From Verticillium longisporum (lineage: Eukaryota > Ascomycota > Sordariomycetes > Glomerellales > Plectosphaerellaceae), in contig JAETXT010000001.1 of NCBI GenBank assembly GCA_019188255.1, forward strand, positions 5,518,001-5,582,000: 64,000 nt of DNA, in the 5' to 3' direction. Under the pieces are notes generated by a model. That model had not been told where the DNA came from. It saw only the letters and a list, made by a program, of their open reading frames with translations, and did no database searches. The translations under genes were made by a program, and so were the position numbers. Numbering within the stretch: position 1 is the first letter of the stretch; each line of letters begins with the position of its first letter. Below are positions 45,472-55,986 of the stretch, in pieces.

Positions 45472-47285
45472 ATGGATGCTGTCACACCGTCCTCTGTGGC
45501 CATCGGAGGGCCTCTGGCCACTGCTATCGTGGTCAACTTTGCCTTGCTGACCTTTGCCATCCTCAGATACATCGCAGGGCGCGATCTCCCGCGCTTTTTG
45601 TCTCTGAAGCAGATCGTCCGAGACATACGCCCCCTGAAGAACATCACCAGGCTTGACCTCATCGCAACCGTCGTCTTCGTTTCCACCAATGCAGTGTCCG
45701 TGAGCTACCGCGTGCGGGACACCACGGGCTTCGTCCGCCGCTCGGGCATCTTGTCGGTGGTCAATATGGCACCGCTATTTCTGGGAACCAGGATGAACCT
45801 GATCGCGAGTGGTTGCGGGCTCAGCCTGCCAACATATGTTGCGACGCACCGCTGGCTGGGGATCATGGCAATCCTCGAGGGCCTGATCCACGCTGCAGTG
45901 GCTCTTTGGACCCAAGCACCCAACGGCTTCGCGAAGCTGAGCGACAAGTCGGGCATTGTGGTAGGTGCAATAAGGTCGACAACATGCCGTAAGTGCTGAG
46001 CTTTTCCTGTAGATCGCGAGCGTGCTAGTCGCTATCCCCTTGTCGAGCTTTATTCGGCGACGGGCCTACGAGATGTTCGCTGCCACCCACTCCACTCTGG
46101 CTGTGTGTGCTGTCGTTTTCATCTACCTGCACACTCCGTCCTCCCACGTCCTGGAGTCGCCCAAACGGTACCTGGTCGCGGTCGCCGGCTGTCTGGGCCT
46201 CACGTGGATCGTCCGCCTCGGCTTGGTGCTCTACCGCAACGTCCAGTTCGGTTCGCCATCGACTCAGGCAGCCATCCGCCCCATCACCTTTGCGCTCGAA
46301 GAAAGCAGTATCCCGCTCGAGGATGCCGTCCACATCCACATCCGGTTGTCGAGGCCGTGGAACGTGAGAGCCGGCCAGTACGTCTACCTGACCGTCCCCG
46401 GGGCCGGTGGCGCGTCCGTCGCGCAGTCGCACCCGTTTTACATCGCGTGGTGGTACCGCGCCGACGACGACTTCTACATCGTGTTCATCGCCCAGAGGAG
46501 AACGGGATTCACGGAGCGGGTCTTCCACATGAAAGACACCAGGCACAACAGTGGCACTAGAGGCGGCGCACGAGCCCTGATCGACGGGCCGTACGGGAAC
46601 GAGATGAACCTCGACTCCTACGAGAATGTGCTCCTCTTCGCGACCGGCATCGGGATAGCCGGCCAACTGTCGCACATCGCCCAGCTCCTCAAGGACTACT
46701 ACGACCTTGGCGCCAAGACGAAGAGGGTGACGCTGTTCTGGCAGGTGGATTCCGAGAGTGGGTACCTCGAGTCCTTCACCCCGCCCGAACCCCACTGACA
46801 AGCGGTAGTTCAGCTCGGCTGGGTGGCGGACAGGATGAAACAACTGCGTGAACTGGACGAGAAAAGCCAGGTATGTTCGGCGTTCGGTCGTGTGGTTCCC
46901 CAGACCCCTGTGCTGACTGCCACCCCCGAGGTGCTGCATATCTATCTATTTGTGGTGGGTGGCTTCTTGTCGCGGAAAGCGGGAAGCACCGACTTTGTCG
47001 AAAGGGGAGAGCGGATTGTCGTGACGTACAGGGCGATGGATACGTCGTACCTGGCCGATGCGGAGCTAGGGCGACATGGGGGTAGCACCGTCATATCTCG
47101 TACGTCGTCATCTGATTGCTAGAGTGTTGTCTTATTGTTGATCCCCGCCGGCAGTGTGCGCGGACTCCCAAACCGTCGACCAAGTGCGTGGCCTCGTGCG
47201 GCGCAGGGCGGACGCCAGGGTCCACGTGAAGTGTTTGGACTTTTGCCCAGAAACCGCGCGTCATGCCGGCGCACTTCCGGCATAG
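45472..47285 (+). CDS. Ferric/cupric reductase transmembrane protein (FRE type), one in-frame TGA
   Basis: FRE proteins pass electrons from NADPH through FAD and two haems across the plasma membrane to reduce Fe(III) for uptake. Exons 45472-45960, 46013-46870, 46931-47099 and 47155-47285 join in frame (introns 52, 60 and 55 bp) to about 548 aa, normal for the family. Membrane helices lie in the N-terminal half. Haem ligands appear as two H-x13-H pairs (THRWLG...GLIHAA and THSTLA...YLHT). The FAD-binding region has RAGQYVYLTVPG and HPFYIAWW. The NADPH region has DGPYG and LLFATGIGIAG. The C-terminus reads CLDFCPE. A TGA at 46796-46798 interrupts the second exon between EPH and QAVVQLGWVADRM. 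No intron removes it in frame, so this copy is probably inactive. The TGA is not a RIP-context change. Confidence 0.85.
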
Positions 47286-48114
47286 AGCAGGATCAATTCA
47301 AGCCCATCAGAGACCGATGATGATCCTTCAGCAATCGCCCCACGGGTTCGCGCTGGTCTGTTTCACCTGGCAACTCTGTGGAACTCGTGATGCCCAGGTG
47401 CGTCCTGTTGTCTTGTGATTGGGTTCCGTCTCCTCGGAACGTGCTAAAGAGGCTTGGCTAGGCGGGTTGTTCCGCCATAGGAGGACAAATATCGTAGAGG
47501 CAGGCAGGCCCCGCCGCTAACCAGCATGGGGGGGAGGAGTCAGGGATATTCGCACCCATTTTGGGACGATGCCTTCTAATAGTTGCCGAAAGTGGTTGGT
47601 AGAACAACACAAGCCTGTGCTTGAGACAGCCGTCCCACCCTTGAGAAAGTATCTATTTTTACCGCGCTACACTCCGGTCACGGTGATGGGAACAGAGTCC
47701 AGCCACGGGCGATTCAAGCAATCAAGCTACTTTTCGAATCCCCTCTGCCTTCAGGAACATGATCCCTGAACCTGTCCCTCAGTCCGGTGCCCTCTTGCTC
47801 CTCGACCGGCCAGCACTCTCGCAAACACGGAATCCCCAAGTCCGGCATCGGCGGAAACAGGCGAATCACGTGAACAGTGCGATCGCCCTTCTGGCCCTTC
47901 CCCGCCGCTGGGTAAGCTCGGACACGAACGACACCGACGGCGATCGACGTCCTTTTTAACGTAAGTGGGCCGCACCCTTGGGAGCGGCTGCAAATGTATG
48001 GGCGTTACCTCGCTGCCAGAGCGAGCCACTTGGTGATCGAAACACGAACTTGTTAAACACGGACCTGTCAAGGTTGGGTGTATTGCATATACAGCTCCTC
48101 TTCAACCCTAGGTT
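47286..48114. other. No supported gene
   Basis: About 0.8 kb between the convergent ferric reductase and coiled-coil genes. Short frames without domains. Confidence 0.4.
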
Positions 48115-48656
48115 TCAGCTAATTTCGTCCAGCATATCGCCAGCCTTTCCCATGCAAGTCTGGAGATCGCTCGTCCATGCCTCCAACCGGCCGATCCTCT
48201 CCTCGACCTCCCGGCACATCCTCCTCTTGTCTTCCGCTATTTTCAACCGGGTGGCTTCTACTCTATAAGTGCAGTGCGTGAGCTCAAATACATGCCGTGT
48301 CAGGGGGCTCGTCACCCTACGCTCTCCCACTGGTCGAGAGTCTCTTCGATCTTGGCCAGTCGCTGGTTGACTCGCTCCTCAAACTGAGCGGCCTGGCGCA
48401 CGTAGTCAAGCACCTCTCGGTTGATGTTGACTGCTTCGCCGCCGGTACCTGTCTGGACGGCATTCGCCAGTCCTTGCCGTTGCGCATGATCAACGGTGTT
48501 GTGTGTTAGGGCCTCGGCCAGGAAGCCCTCTAGCAGATGATCCTGCAGGTTGTCGCCCCAGTCCCGTGCGTCGTAGTACTCCGCGCCGACGGCTGGGGAG
48601 CTGGAGATGGGGTCTAGCAGTGGCTGCAGAAGCAATCCGTCCGATATTTGCTGCAT
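48115..48656 (-). CDS. Hypothetical coiled-coil protein
   Basis: From ATG 48656 the frame reads MQQISDGLLLQPLL. A 53-bp intron (48263-48315, GTGACG...CCTGAC...TATAG) joins TLDQWESVG to VEATRLKIAEDKRR, giving about 162 aa. The C-terminal half is strongly helical with heptad-like Leu/Arg/Glu spacing (FEERVNQRLAKIEETLDQW; CREVEERIGRLEAW), a likely coiled coil. The reading frame is open upstream (DFDFPDFPDISFPN), and a start at 48793 exists in another frame, so the true N-terminus may be longer or frameshifted. I do not recognise the family. Confidence 0.45.
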
Positions 48657-49414
48657 AGCTGTGCCTGATGTGTTGGGAAATGAAATGTCAGGGAAGTCGG
48701 GAAAATCGAAATCGCTCCACGCCTGGCCTGCGGCCTGCCTGGCTGGCCCCGTCCGCGGGTGGCTCGGGAAGCTGGGAATATTCGTACGCCATGGTAATCA
48801 GTATACGCCGTTGGTGATGCCCGTTTCATTACCTCACCCGGCCGAATATCGCCGGTTGCTTTATATGCCTTCGAACATCGCGCGTCTACCTCGTGGGGAT
48901 CCCTTCCCGGTGCTCGTTGGGGGCCGAGGGAGCTCACTTAGGACCAGCATTCAGGCCCCATCTCCTCCGTCCGAAATACTTAGCGTGTTTGAGAGTGAAC
49001 CACGATATATGCCCCATCTGAGGCCATGATATGTCGGAGGTCAGTGATTTGGGACCTGCCTCGTACACAATCTGGGATCAAAGTGAGGCCGTCTGGCCGC
49101 GTTCTGGGGCCAGCATCTGCACTCACGGAGAACCTTGCCTATACAGACACACCCATAAATAGCAATTAATTATGAACCCCAGTCAATTGTTGGACGAGGC
49201 AAGTGTTTCTGTCCCCATCGAAAGAAGGAGGTCATCTGACTGCGGCCAAGCCTATTGAAGTTGGTTAAGCTCCCATACGTTATGGTCCACCACGTAGAGT
49301 TCCCAGGGTCCGCCCAGCACGTAGTATCTATAGATGAGGACTCGAGTTCGCGTTGCAGCATCGGAAATTTTCGTTACGAGTACCCGCTGAGGTTGTTGAG
49401 ATTTAGCAACAGCA
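48657..49414. other. No supported gene
   Basis: May include the extended N-terminus of the coiled-coil gene and eroded upstream part of the hAT transposase. No clear coding signal. Confidence 0.35.
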
Positions 49415-50140
49415 CACCTGGCACCCATCGTAGGGACAACACTCGAGTCATCGTTTGCAACGCTCGACAATGTCCTCTTGGCCATGGACTTCATGCTTGC
49501 ACAATTCGAAGCAGGGAAGGCGGCAAACATTGACGATCCGATGATGGGACCAATGTACAACTCTGGCTGGGCGAAACGAGACAAGTACTATCGTCTTACT
49601 GATGAATCGCCTGCTTACGTGTCAGCTATCGTGCTACACCCTTCGCATAAATGGCACTACATACAGGAGAACTGGAAAAAGGAATGGGTTGAGTCGTCAA
49701 AGAAGTTGATTCAGGCGCTGTGGGAGGAATATAAGCCGGTAGAATCACCTCTTCCTCTATGCGAAATCCGGCCGACGACTACAAACGAGTTCTTGAATTG
49801 GAGGAAAAAGCATCTACAACCGTCGCTCATCACGAACGAGTACGAGCGTTATTGTAAGTCTGAACGGGTTTATGGGTTCACAAGTGCACTTTCATGGTGG
49901 CTGGAGGAGACGCAGCAGCAAAACTACCCCAACCTGAGCAAAATGGCCGTGGACATACTATCAATTCCTGCAATGTCTGCTGAGCCTGAACGACTCTTCT
50001 CTGGGGCAAAGATAACGATTTCGGATCGTCGAAATCGACTTGGGAGTGGTGTGGTTGAAGCGTTGGAGTGCTTGAAGTCGTGGTTTGGGATACGACATTT
50101 TCGAGGTGACGATATTTCAGTGGCGGCAGTGGGATGTTGA
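49415..50140 (+). pseudogene. hAT transposase, C-terminal part (5' truncated)
   Basis: The frame runs TLESSFATLDNVLLAMDFML, MGPMYNSGWAKRDKYY, ESPAYVSAIVLHPSHKW, then VYGFTSALSWW and ILSIPAMSAEPERLFSGAK, ISDRRNRLG, EALECLKSW. This is the C-terminal third of fungal hAT transposases, with the hAT dimerisation domain at the end. The zinc-finger, DDE N-terminal part and any start codon are missing, and frames decay upstream of 49415. The element's 3' terminal DNA follows directly. Confidence 0.85.
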
Positions 50141-50322
50141 GCGTCACGTGCAATATATTGGATATATTGTCACACTGCCAATATATTGGGTTCTTGGCAA
50201 TACAATACAATACGGATCAATGCCATATGGCGTAATACAATATGCACCTCTTGACAATACAATAATATTGCGAGGTGTCCATATTGCCAATATACGTATT
50301 GTTTATATTATTAGCAACACTG
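50141..50322 (+). mobile_element. hAT element 3' end: subterminal repeats and terminal inverted repeat
   Basis: After the transposase stop come several dispersed copies of TATTG/CAATA motifs (CAATATATTGG, GCCAATATATTGG, GACAATACAATA, GCCAATATACG), typical of hAT subterminal transposase-binding repeats. The end at 50322, read inward on the minus strand, starts CAGTGTTGCTAATAATA, a classical hAT terminus. The next 8 bases (50323-50330) would be one target duplication. I found no matching left end, so the element is truncated. Confidence 0.65.
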
Positions 50323-50330
50323 GTTCTGGC

Positions 50331-52264
50331 CATCCTTATGTAGGCCTCGTCTGCGAGTCAACCCGGATCCGGCAGTTCATGTGGTTATCCGGATCCGGTC
50401 ATGGATGTCCTGCAAACAGCAGTTGTCTGACAGAGTTAGGTTCGATGTCGCCTTTTCGAATCTCCCTCGGGCGGGAGGCCCCCTATCATACCACATCCAT
50501 GCAGCGGCTGTCGAAGTTGGGAACTGCACCAAAGCTCTTGCCCATCTTGATCCCTATGAACGCGGCCAGGCTAAGCCCTGCGATGCTGACGCACCCGAGA
50601 CGTGTGAAGTGGGCGATCTCTCTGGGATTGTGGTCTTGTGTACCCGGACCAGGACCGCTTCGAAGCCACATGCATTGACCCTTACTCGTCTCTCATCGAA
50701 GGACAGCGCTCCTTTCCGGGCAATCGTAGCTTCGATCTTCACTTCAACACCAACAGGACACGCATCCCGTGCGCAAATTTCGAACGAATGTCTGAACTTC
50801 CCGAACGACCCTCGAAGTACATGCGCAACTGCACATCTGAGCATGGTGTCACCACGACCTTTGTGATGGTACCAAGCGCCCACCTGTCCTCGATCGACGC
50901 TCCAAGGCCCTCAATTTCTTTTTTTGGATTACTGTTCTTCCCAGTACGCCGGCTTTTCGAGAGTCGTGCTCGAGCCAAGCGATCATACCCACCTCCCGGC
51001 AACTGCTGCTGCTGGCGGACTAGACAGACTCTCGAAAAACCTTCTTAGCACCCTCATTTTAATAGCTTTCATCCATTACTGAAGATATGCTTGTAGTAAA
51101 ATCTGGGTTGGGATGAGGCGCTGCATCGAAATGAGTAGGGACCGATAGGTAGCGTCAGAAATCAATAGCACGGTACGTCGCGGATCCCAGAAAGACCAGC
51201 TGCTCCGTGCTGTGCCCAAGCGTTTGGGCGTTCCATGTCCATGACTTTCATGCCGCTCAACTCCTGTTCTATCTCACTAGAGGTTCTCATCGCCACAGAT
51301 ATCAGCCTGATCTGGATCACTGTGTTGTCTTGACGATATTTGCCAGGACGGTCACGGATGCCTCGGATGGGACATTTAGTATTTCAACAGCCCTTTTTCA
51401 TTGGTATCGGCCGTTCAACTTGACCCAGGGCTCGAGCACAGTTTGGCCCTCGTAGTAGGCTTCTCCGTCTGTGAACATGAACTAACTCCCGCTTCAAGGG
51501 GACCGGCCATATCTTTTGTCTGTTGCAGTACGGTGATGTTGCGTTTGAGCCTCTCTTCCGTCGGCTCTCTCAGCAGTCCGGGCAGTTCTTAGTCGACGGA
51601 TGCCCGCTTGCGGCCCCCGGTGGTCGTGGCTGCTTTGGCAGCGACGGGAATTTCCGCAAGGCTGTTGAGCTGGATACCTCTGGAGCCATATTTATAACTC
51701 TGAAAAGCGGAAATTCGGAGCCGGGTCATATAAGCGGATCCCCTTTCACCGTAGACAGGCTTGTCGCGGCTCAAGGCTTGAAGGCCTGTTTCGGAAGGCC
51801 AGGCGGTCGCAAACGGAAGAGCGCTCAAAGCTCGCAGCACCCAATGCAGAAGCAGCGACGCACCGCGTAGTAGTTTTGAGCATCGGCCCCGGATCTGAAG
51901 TGTCCTGATGTCGTTAGCAGGTCTTTCTTTTGAGATGGTCACCTCTCCTGGTTGACGGAGAACATTTATAGGGCCGGGTGTTCAACTCATACCTACCCAT
52001 ATTTGGCGTTCCCCCGTGAGTCCTCAAAGTGCACTTATTATTCTGGGACGGCCCTGATTCTCGATGCTTGACGTGGTGGCAACAATGGTAACAACGTAGG
52101 CTGGAGGAGGCCGGTTTTATACTGCGGTACTGCTCCATCCAAGGCTCGCCTTCCGGGGCTTGTGGGTAGCACTGAGCTTGAAGGGTTGCCCTTTGGAGGT
52201 AATATGGGGAACCTATCACAATGTTAGTCAACGACCTCGATATGTTTCCTCCGTCTCGATATGA
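50331..52264. other. About 1.9 kb without a supported gene
   Basis: Overlapping short frames on both strands (e.g. 50554-50883 minus, 50739-51002 minus, 51523-51870 plus) may be exons of unrecognised genes, but none shows a domain or consistent splice pairs that I can defend. Confidence 0.35.
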
Positions 52265-52939
52265 CTAACCGGATCGTGTTCTATTTTGACGCACGCGTAG
52301 GCGGTGGTTCAAGACAGCCCGGACTAGACTTGGAACGTTATGACGAGCGCCCAGAACCTCTACCTCGGTCCTGTACTCGTCGGAGAGAACACTGAGGATG
52401 TCGAGCTTGGAGTTCTTGTCGTATCCCAAAAGTCTGTCCTCACTGCCGTCGCAGAGTAGCCATTCGTCAACCCATTCTTTGATTTCGTGGAAAAGGGAAT
52501 TTTGAAGAGGAATAAGAAGCCTCCGATTCTCTTGCCACATTTTTGACACTACCTTCCAAAGGTTCCAGGCGCCGGCATTGTAAATAGTGCGTGCGTCAAA
52601 GTACTTTCCGAGGTCATGGACGCCCTCTGGCCTTTCCATATCCAGCATACGATACCAGAAGCTTTGTCGAAGGCTGTTCGCAGCAACCTGAATTCTTTTG
52701 TGATCCCACAGCTGCAGATAACCTCCCGGAAAGACTTCTTCTGATTTCATCGGGGGTGAATAGAGCATCCCGTCCTCTGGGATAAAGATTACATTGCTAC
52801 CCTGTTGCTGGCCCGTGTAGAATTTGGCGGGGAGGTTATCCTCGAAATAGAACATGGGACGTCGACTGGTCTCCAAGGTGGTAGAAGACATCGAATGATT
52901 AGGCACGGATGCTTGAACATCATGAATGTGGTCCCCCAT
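52265..52939 (-). CDS. Hypothetical protein, about 224 aa
   Basis: A long minus-strand frame with even, protein-like composition: RRPMFYFEDNLPAKFYTG, VIFIPEDGMLYSPP, GGYLQLWDHKR, SFWYRMLDMERPEG, GAWNLWKVVSKMW and FHEIKEWVDEWLL. Upstream in another frame, FVDDVALAFLIFLTPSWGTTF looks coding and hydrophobic, so a 5' exon or a frameshift near 52930 is likely. I do not recognise the family and see no catalytic motif. Confidence 0.5.
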   Translation of the reverse strand: MGDHIHDVQASVPNHSMSSTTLETSRRPMFYFEDNLPAKFYTGQQQGSNVIFIPEDGMLYSPPMKSEEVFPGGYLQLWDHKRIQVAANSLRQSFWYRMLDMERPEGVHDLGKYFDARTIYNAGAWNLWKVVSKMWQENRRLLIPLQNSLFHEIKEWVDEWLLCDGSEDRLLGYDKNSKLDILSVLSDEYRTEVEVLGARHNVPSLVRAVLNHRLRVRQNRTRSG

Positions 52940-54175
52940 GATGGTGTTAGAAAAATGAGGAATGCCAGAGCCACGTCGTCAACAAAGTGAAGAAGCCTCC
53001 AGAAGTGCGGACCGCAGTCATTGCGTATAGATAGGCAAACTGAACTCGTTCTCCTTCCAGTTGCGAGGTGCCCTCTCGATGCTTCCGCGTTGCCCCTATT
53101 CCCAAGTCAGCCTACGCCCCGCCGTTACTAGGCGACCGTAGTCAGATCCCTGGCAGAGAGGTCTCGTTCAGCTGTGGGACAACAGGAAGGCCGGTCCTGG
53201 CTTCCGGGGAACTTTAGGAGGGCGATGTTCCAGGCCACAAATGCTGAGGCCTCCTGTCACGCCATCCTGCAGGCCCAACGACCGATCCATGCTTGCGCCA
53301 TGTATTCTTGGCTCGTCTCTCCTCGGGGACCCCGAAGTCAACCTTGCTCGTACAGGGGTAAAGGAGGTATGGACCGACAGCAAGGTGTCAATCCTGCATC
53401 ATTGAGCACCTGGACTAACCATCGACCCAGCGCAGGGTGCAGCAATGAATCAGCCATCACATGCACGCCCCTTTCAATAGACATATCGTCACTGCTCTAG
53501 CATCACTCCACCTTCTCCGTCAGGGGCAGACCACCGGCGGGGGCGATCAGACATCCGGAGCTGCGGCGGCATCCCGTTGTTTGCTTTACGACTCATGCCT
53601 CGTATGAATGAGGTAACTTCATCGAGAGGTTCCGGACACCGAAGAGGTCTACGAGAAACCACTGAAAGTTTAACGCTTCCCGCGGAGAAGCGGTACGATT
53701 CCACACCTGAGCCGAGATACAGGGACGTATTAGACGGGGGAGTCTCCCTATAGAAGGACGTCATGGTGGCGAACAGGATGCCCGGATATCTCATGCTCGA
53801 ACCCTGTTAGGCCCCTGAAGTCTGGGGCCTGGCTGATGGTTATTTACCGATATGACTCCTCGCCTGTTGGTCTCCCCTGTTCTGTGGCTAGACAAACCGG
53901 ATCTCCAACAGAGTTCAAAGCGCTGTCAGGGCTGGAACGAGTCCTACGCATACTTCCACGTGGGCAAGCATCACGTTTAGGAGCGTACCTCGAACAGGCT
54001 AACATGGGCTGAATCTGGGTGACCAAGAGTGGCAAAGGGTTATCTCCTCCGCTTACCCAATCAGGCTCGTACCGATTATTACGAAAGCGGTTGAAAGGCA
54101 TGCATACATGGACTGTGGGCAAGGCAGATTTCTTTGAAGCATTGACGTAACCGCACTATGCAGGCTGGGGGAAAG
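52940..54175. other. No supported gene; possible 5' exon at left edge
   Basis: The first about 60 bases may belong to the gene at 52265-52939. The rest holds short frames only, among them 53489-53794 on the minus strand without a recognised domain. Confidence 0.35.
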
Positions 54176-54182
54176 TATAAAG
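54176..54182 (+). promoter_or_regulatory. TATA-like box (TATAAAG)
   Basis: Lies 86 bases upstream of the ATG at 54268, an appropriate spacing for a short fungal leader. Confidence 0.5.
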
Positions 54183-54267
54183 ACGCAAGCAGATCATCGT
54201 GCTCGTTCTACTCACCAAGATCGCTCAACCCTTCTATGATAGCCATTAACAACTTTCTTATCTTACG

Positions 54268-54957
54268 ATGTCCCTCCAATCAATGCTCAACAATGACGAC
54301 CTCGGCAGCGGAAGCCGTTTGAAGCTGCCTTCGAATTCACCTACTCGCGCTCTTCTGTGCTCTGGCAACTCAGTTACAGGTTGCTCCAGCTGGGAGTCCG
54401 ATGAAGATTATTATAAGCGTCAGACCAAGGAGCACGCACAAGCAACTACTCTAATGGCTTGCTACGCCACGGAAAGGAGCGACGATAAAAAGGACCTGAA
54501 CAACTCTGTTCTCCTGCAACCACGCCTTAAGTCTGACACCGTCCAAGCTCGCAACGGACCGACGGAGGCCCTATTTAAGCAAGAAACACCTCTATTTCAT
54601 CATTCAACCAACCCGTTATCATCCACCTCCTTCCCCCAAAAGGTGGACGGTAAAATACCGGCACACAAGGCTCCACACGTCTGCTTTACGTTTGAATCAG
54701 ACTATCTGGCCCGTGTTATCAGAGGCAAGTCCACGCCTGTCGACAACAAGACCCAGCATCCGGCTCTTGAGAATTTCAACTGGCAGCTGAAACAGTTGGA
54801 ATTACAAAATAAGTACAGACTACCTATGAAGGCCAGCCCGACTCCCAAAGCTCAAGGGCACTCCTCCAAAATCGGGAAAAGAGGTACGCACTCTTCAGTG
54901 CGGAAGTCTCGGAAGCCGGGGTTTGTGTCATCTAGCGGACCAATCAGTGGTAGTTGA
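54268..54957 (+). CDS. Hypothetical protein, 229 aa, Ser/Thr/Lys-rich
   Basis: A single frame starting MSLQSMLNNDD shortly after a TATA-like box. The protein is largely low-complexity and polar. A more ordered part near residues 135-185 contains HKAPHVCFTFESDYLARVI and ALENFNWQLKQLELQNKYR. The C-terminus is basic (KIGKRGTHSSVRKSRK), possibly for nuclear targeting. No family recognised. The intact frame and promoter support a real gene. Confidence 0.55.
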   Translation: MSLQSMLNNDDLGSGSRLKLPSNSPTRALLCSGNSVTGCSSWESDEDYYKRQTKEHAQATTLMACYATERSDDKKDLNNSVLLQPRLKSDTVQARNGPTEALFKQETPLFHHSTNPLSSTSFPQKVDGKIPAHKAPHVCFTFESDYLARVIRGKSTPVDNKTQHPALENFNWQLKQLELQNKYRLPMKASPTPKAQGHSSKIGKRGTHSSVRKSRKPGFVSSSGPISGS

Positions 54958-55646
54958 AGAATACATACAGGCCGAGGCGGTTACTACTCGCTCCGGCTCC
55001 GTGTCGATGTACGATCATGCGTAGCCCAAGTGTGGCAAATAAAGTTGACATTCCACGCAACGTGCATATATAGGCCGGGTCCAGGGTACGGAGTGAGCAG
55101 CAAACGGGTTGTACAATGGTCTGATCAGTACGGCTCCATCGCTATTAGTAGCACCGTTTTTGGCGTCCCTTTGCGAGTTCTCAAGGTGTACTTGGTACTC
55201 GACTCCGGATTCCTGGTTTACGAGTCCTGACGTCAGGCCTAATGGATGAGACTCTTGTTGTTCCTGCTGTCTCGGCCTTCCCGGTGATCAGAGCAGAGAG
55301 CTCCTTCGGACACCTAGTAGCTCCGCAAGAACGTGTCAAGATCAACATCATCAGTAGAGTCAAGAGGATATCAGAAGAACGCCTTAGTAAATGCCGTAGG
55401 TTCCGCAACTAAAACAACTGAGGTCTGGCCTCCTTCTCTCGGAAGCCTAGCCCGCCGCAGCATACATATACACTTCTCCGCGGCCTCCGAGCTGGTGTTA
55501 GCCCTCCTCGAGGCTCCTCTAGCGTCCTCCGCATCCGTCCTCCGTCACCCCGACGAAGGGAGTTGGTGCCGCAGCTGGGACCTCCCAAACCATCCAATGG
55601 AAATGATCAATAAAGATGGTATCTCGACTCGGCTCTGACTGAAAGC
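54958..55646. other. Intergenic, no gene seen
   Basis: Spacer between two convergent small genes. Frames here overlap on both strands without domains. Confidence 0.35.
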
Positions 55647-55986
55647 TCAATTAAGTATCCCATCTGATAAACTCAAAAGTCTTGTCTTCTTTGACAAAGT
55701 CGCTGCCGTGGTTCGGGATGGAAGCCTAAAAATAGTAGTCTGCATCAGGAGACAGTGGATGACGTGATGATAACTCGATACTCACATCGTAATCAAGGAG
55801 AAGCAACGCAAAGGCCTCCGAAATAATATGAAGGTCCTTTGAAGGATCCGTTTGAGTCACAAACCTGTCGACAAAGGTAATGAAAAGATTCTGATCCTTC
55901 TCGCCGTGGTGTGGTCTCGCTGGAGTATCAATGTGCATGACTGGAGGAGGGCTCGCACGATTGGAATTCATTTCTAGGTCTTGCAT
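55647..55986 (-). CDS. Small hypothetical protein, about 97 aa, two exons
   Basis: From ATG 55986 the frame reads MQDLEMNSNRASPPPV, then LFITFVDRFVTQTDPSKDL and ISEAFALLLLDYD. A GTGAGT donor and GATGCAG acceptor define a 46-bp intron (55740-55785), after which the frame continues TTIFRLPSRTTAATLSKK to a TGA at 55647. Without splicing the frame would end 19 codons after the donor. No family recognised. Confidence 0.4.

Noticed and set aside
46025..46939. 304-codon minus-strand frame over the ferric reductase
   Set aside because: GC-rich shadow of the FRE gene; no domain of its own.
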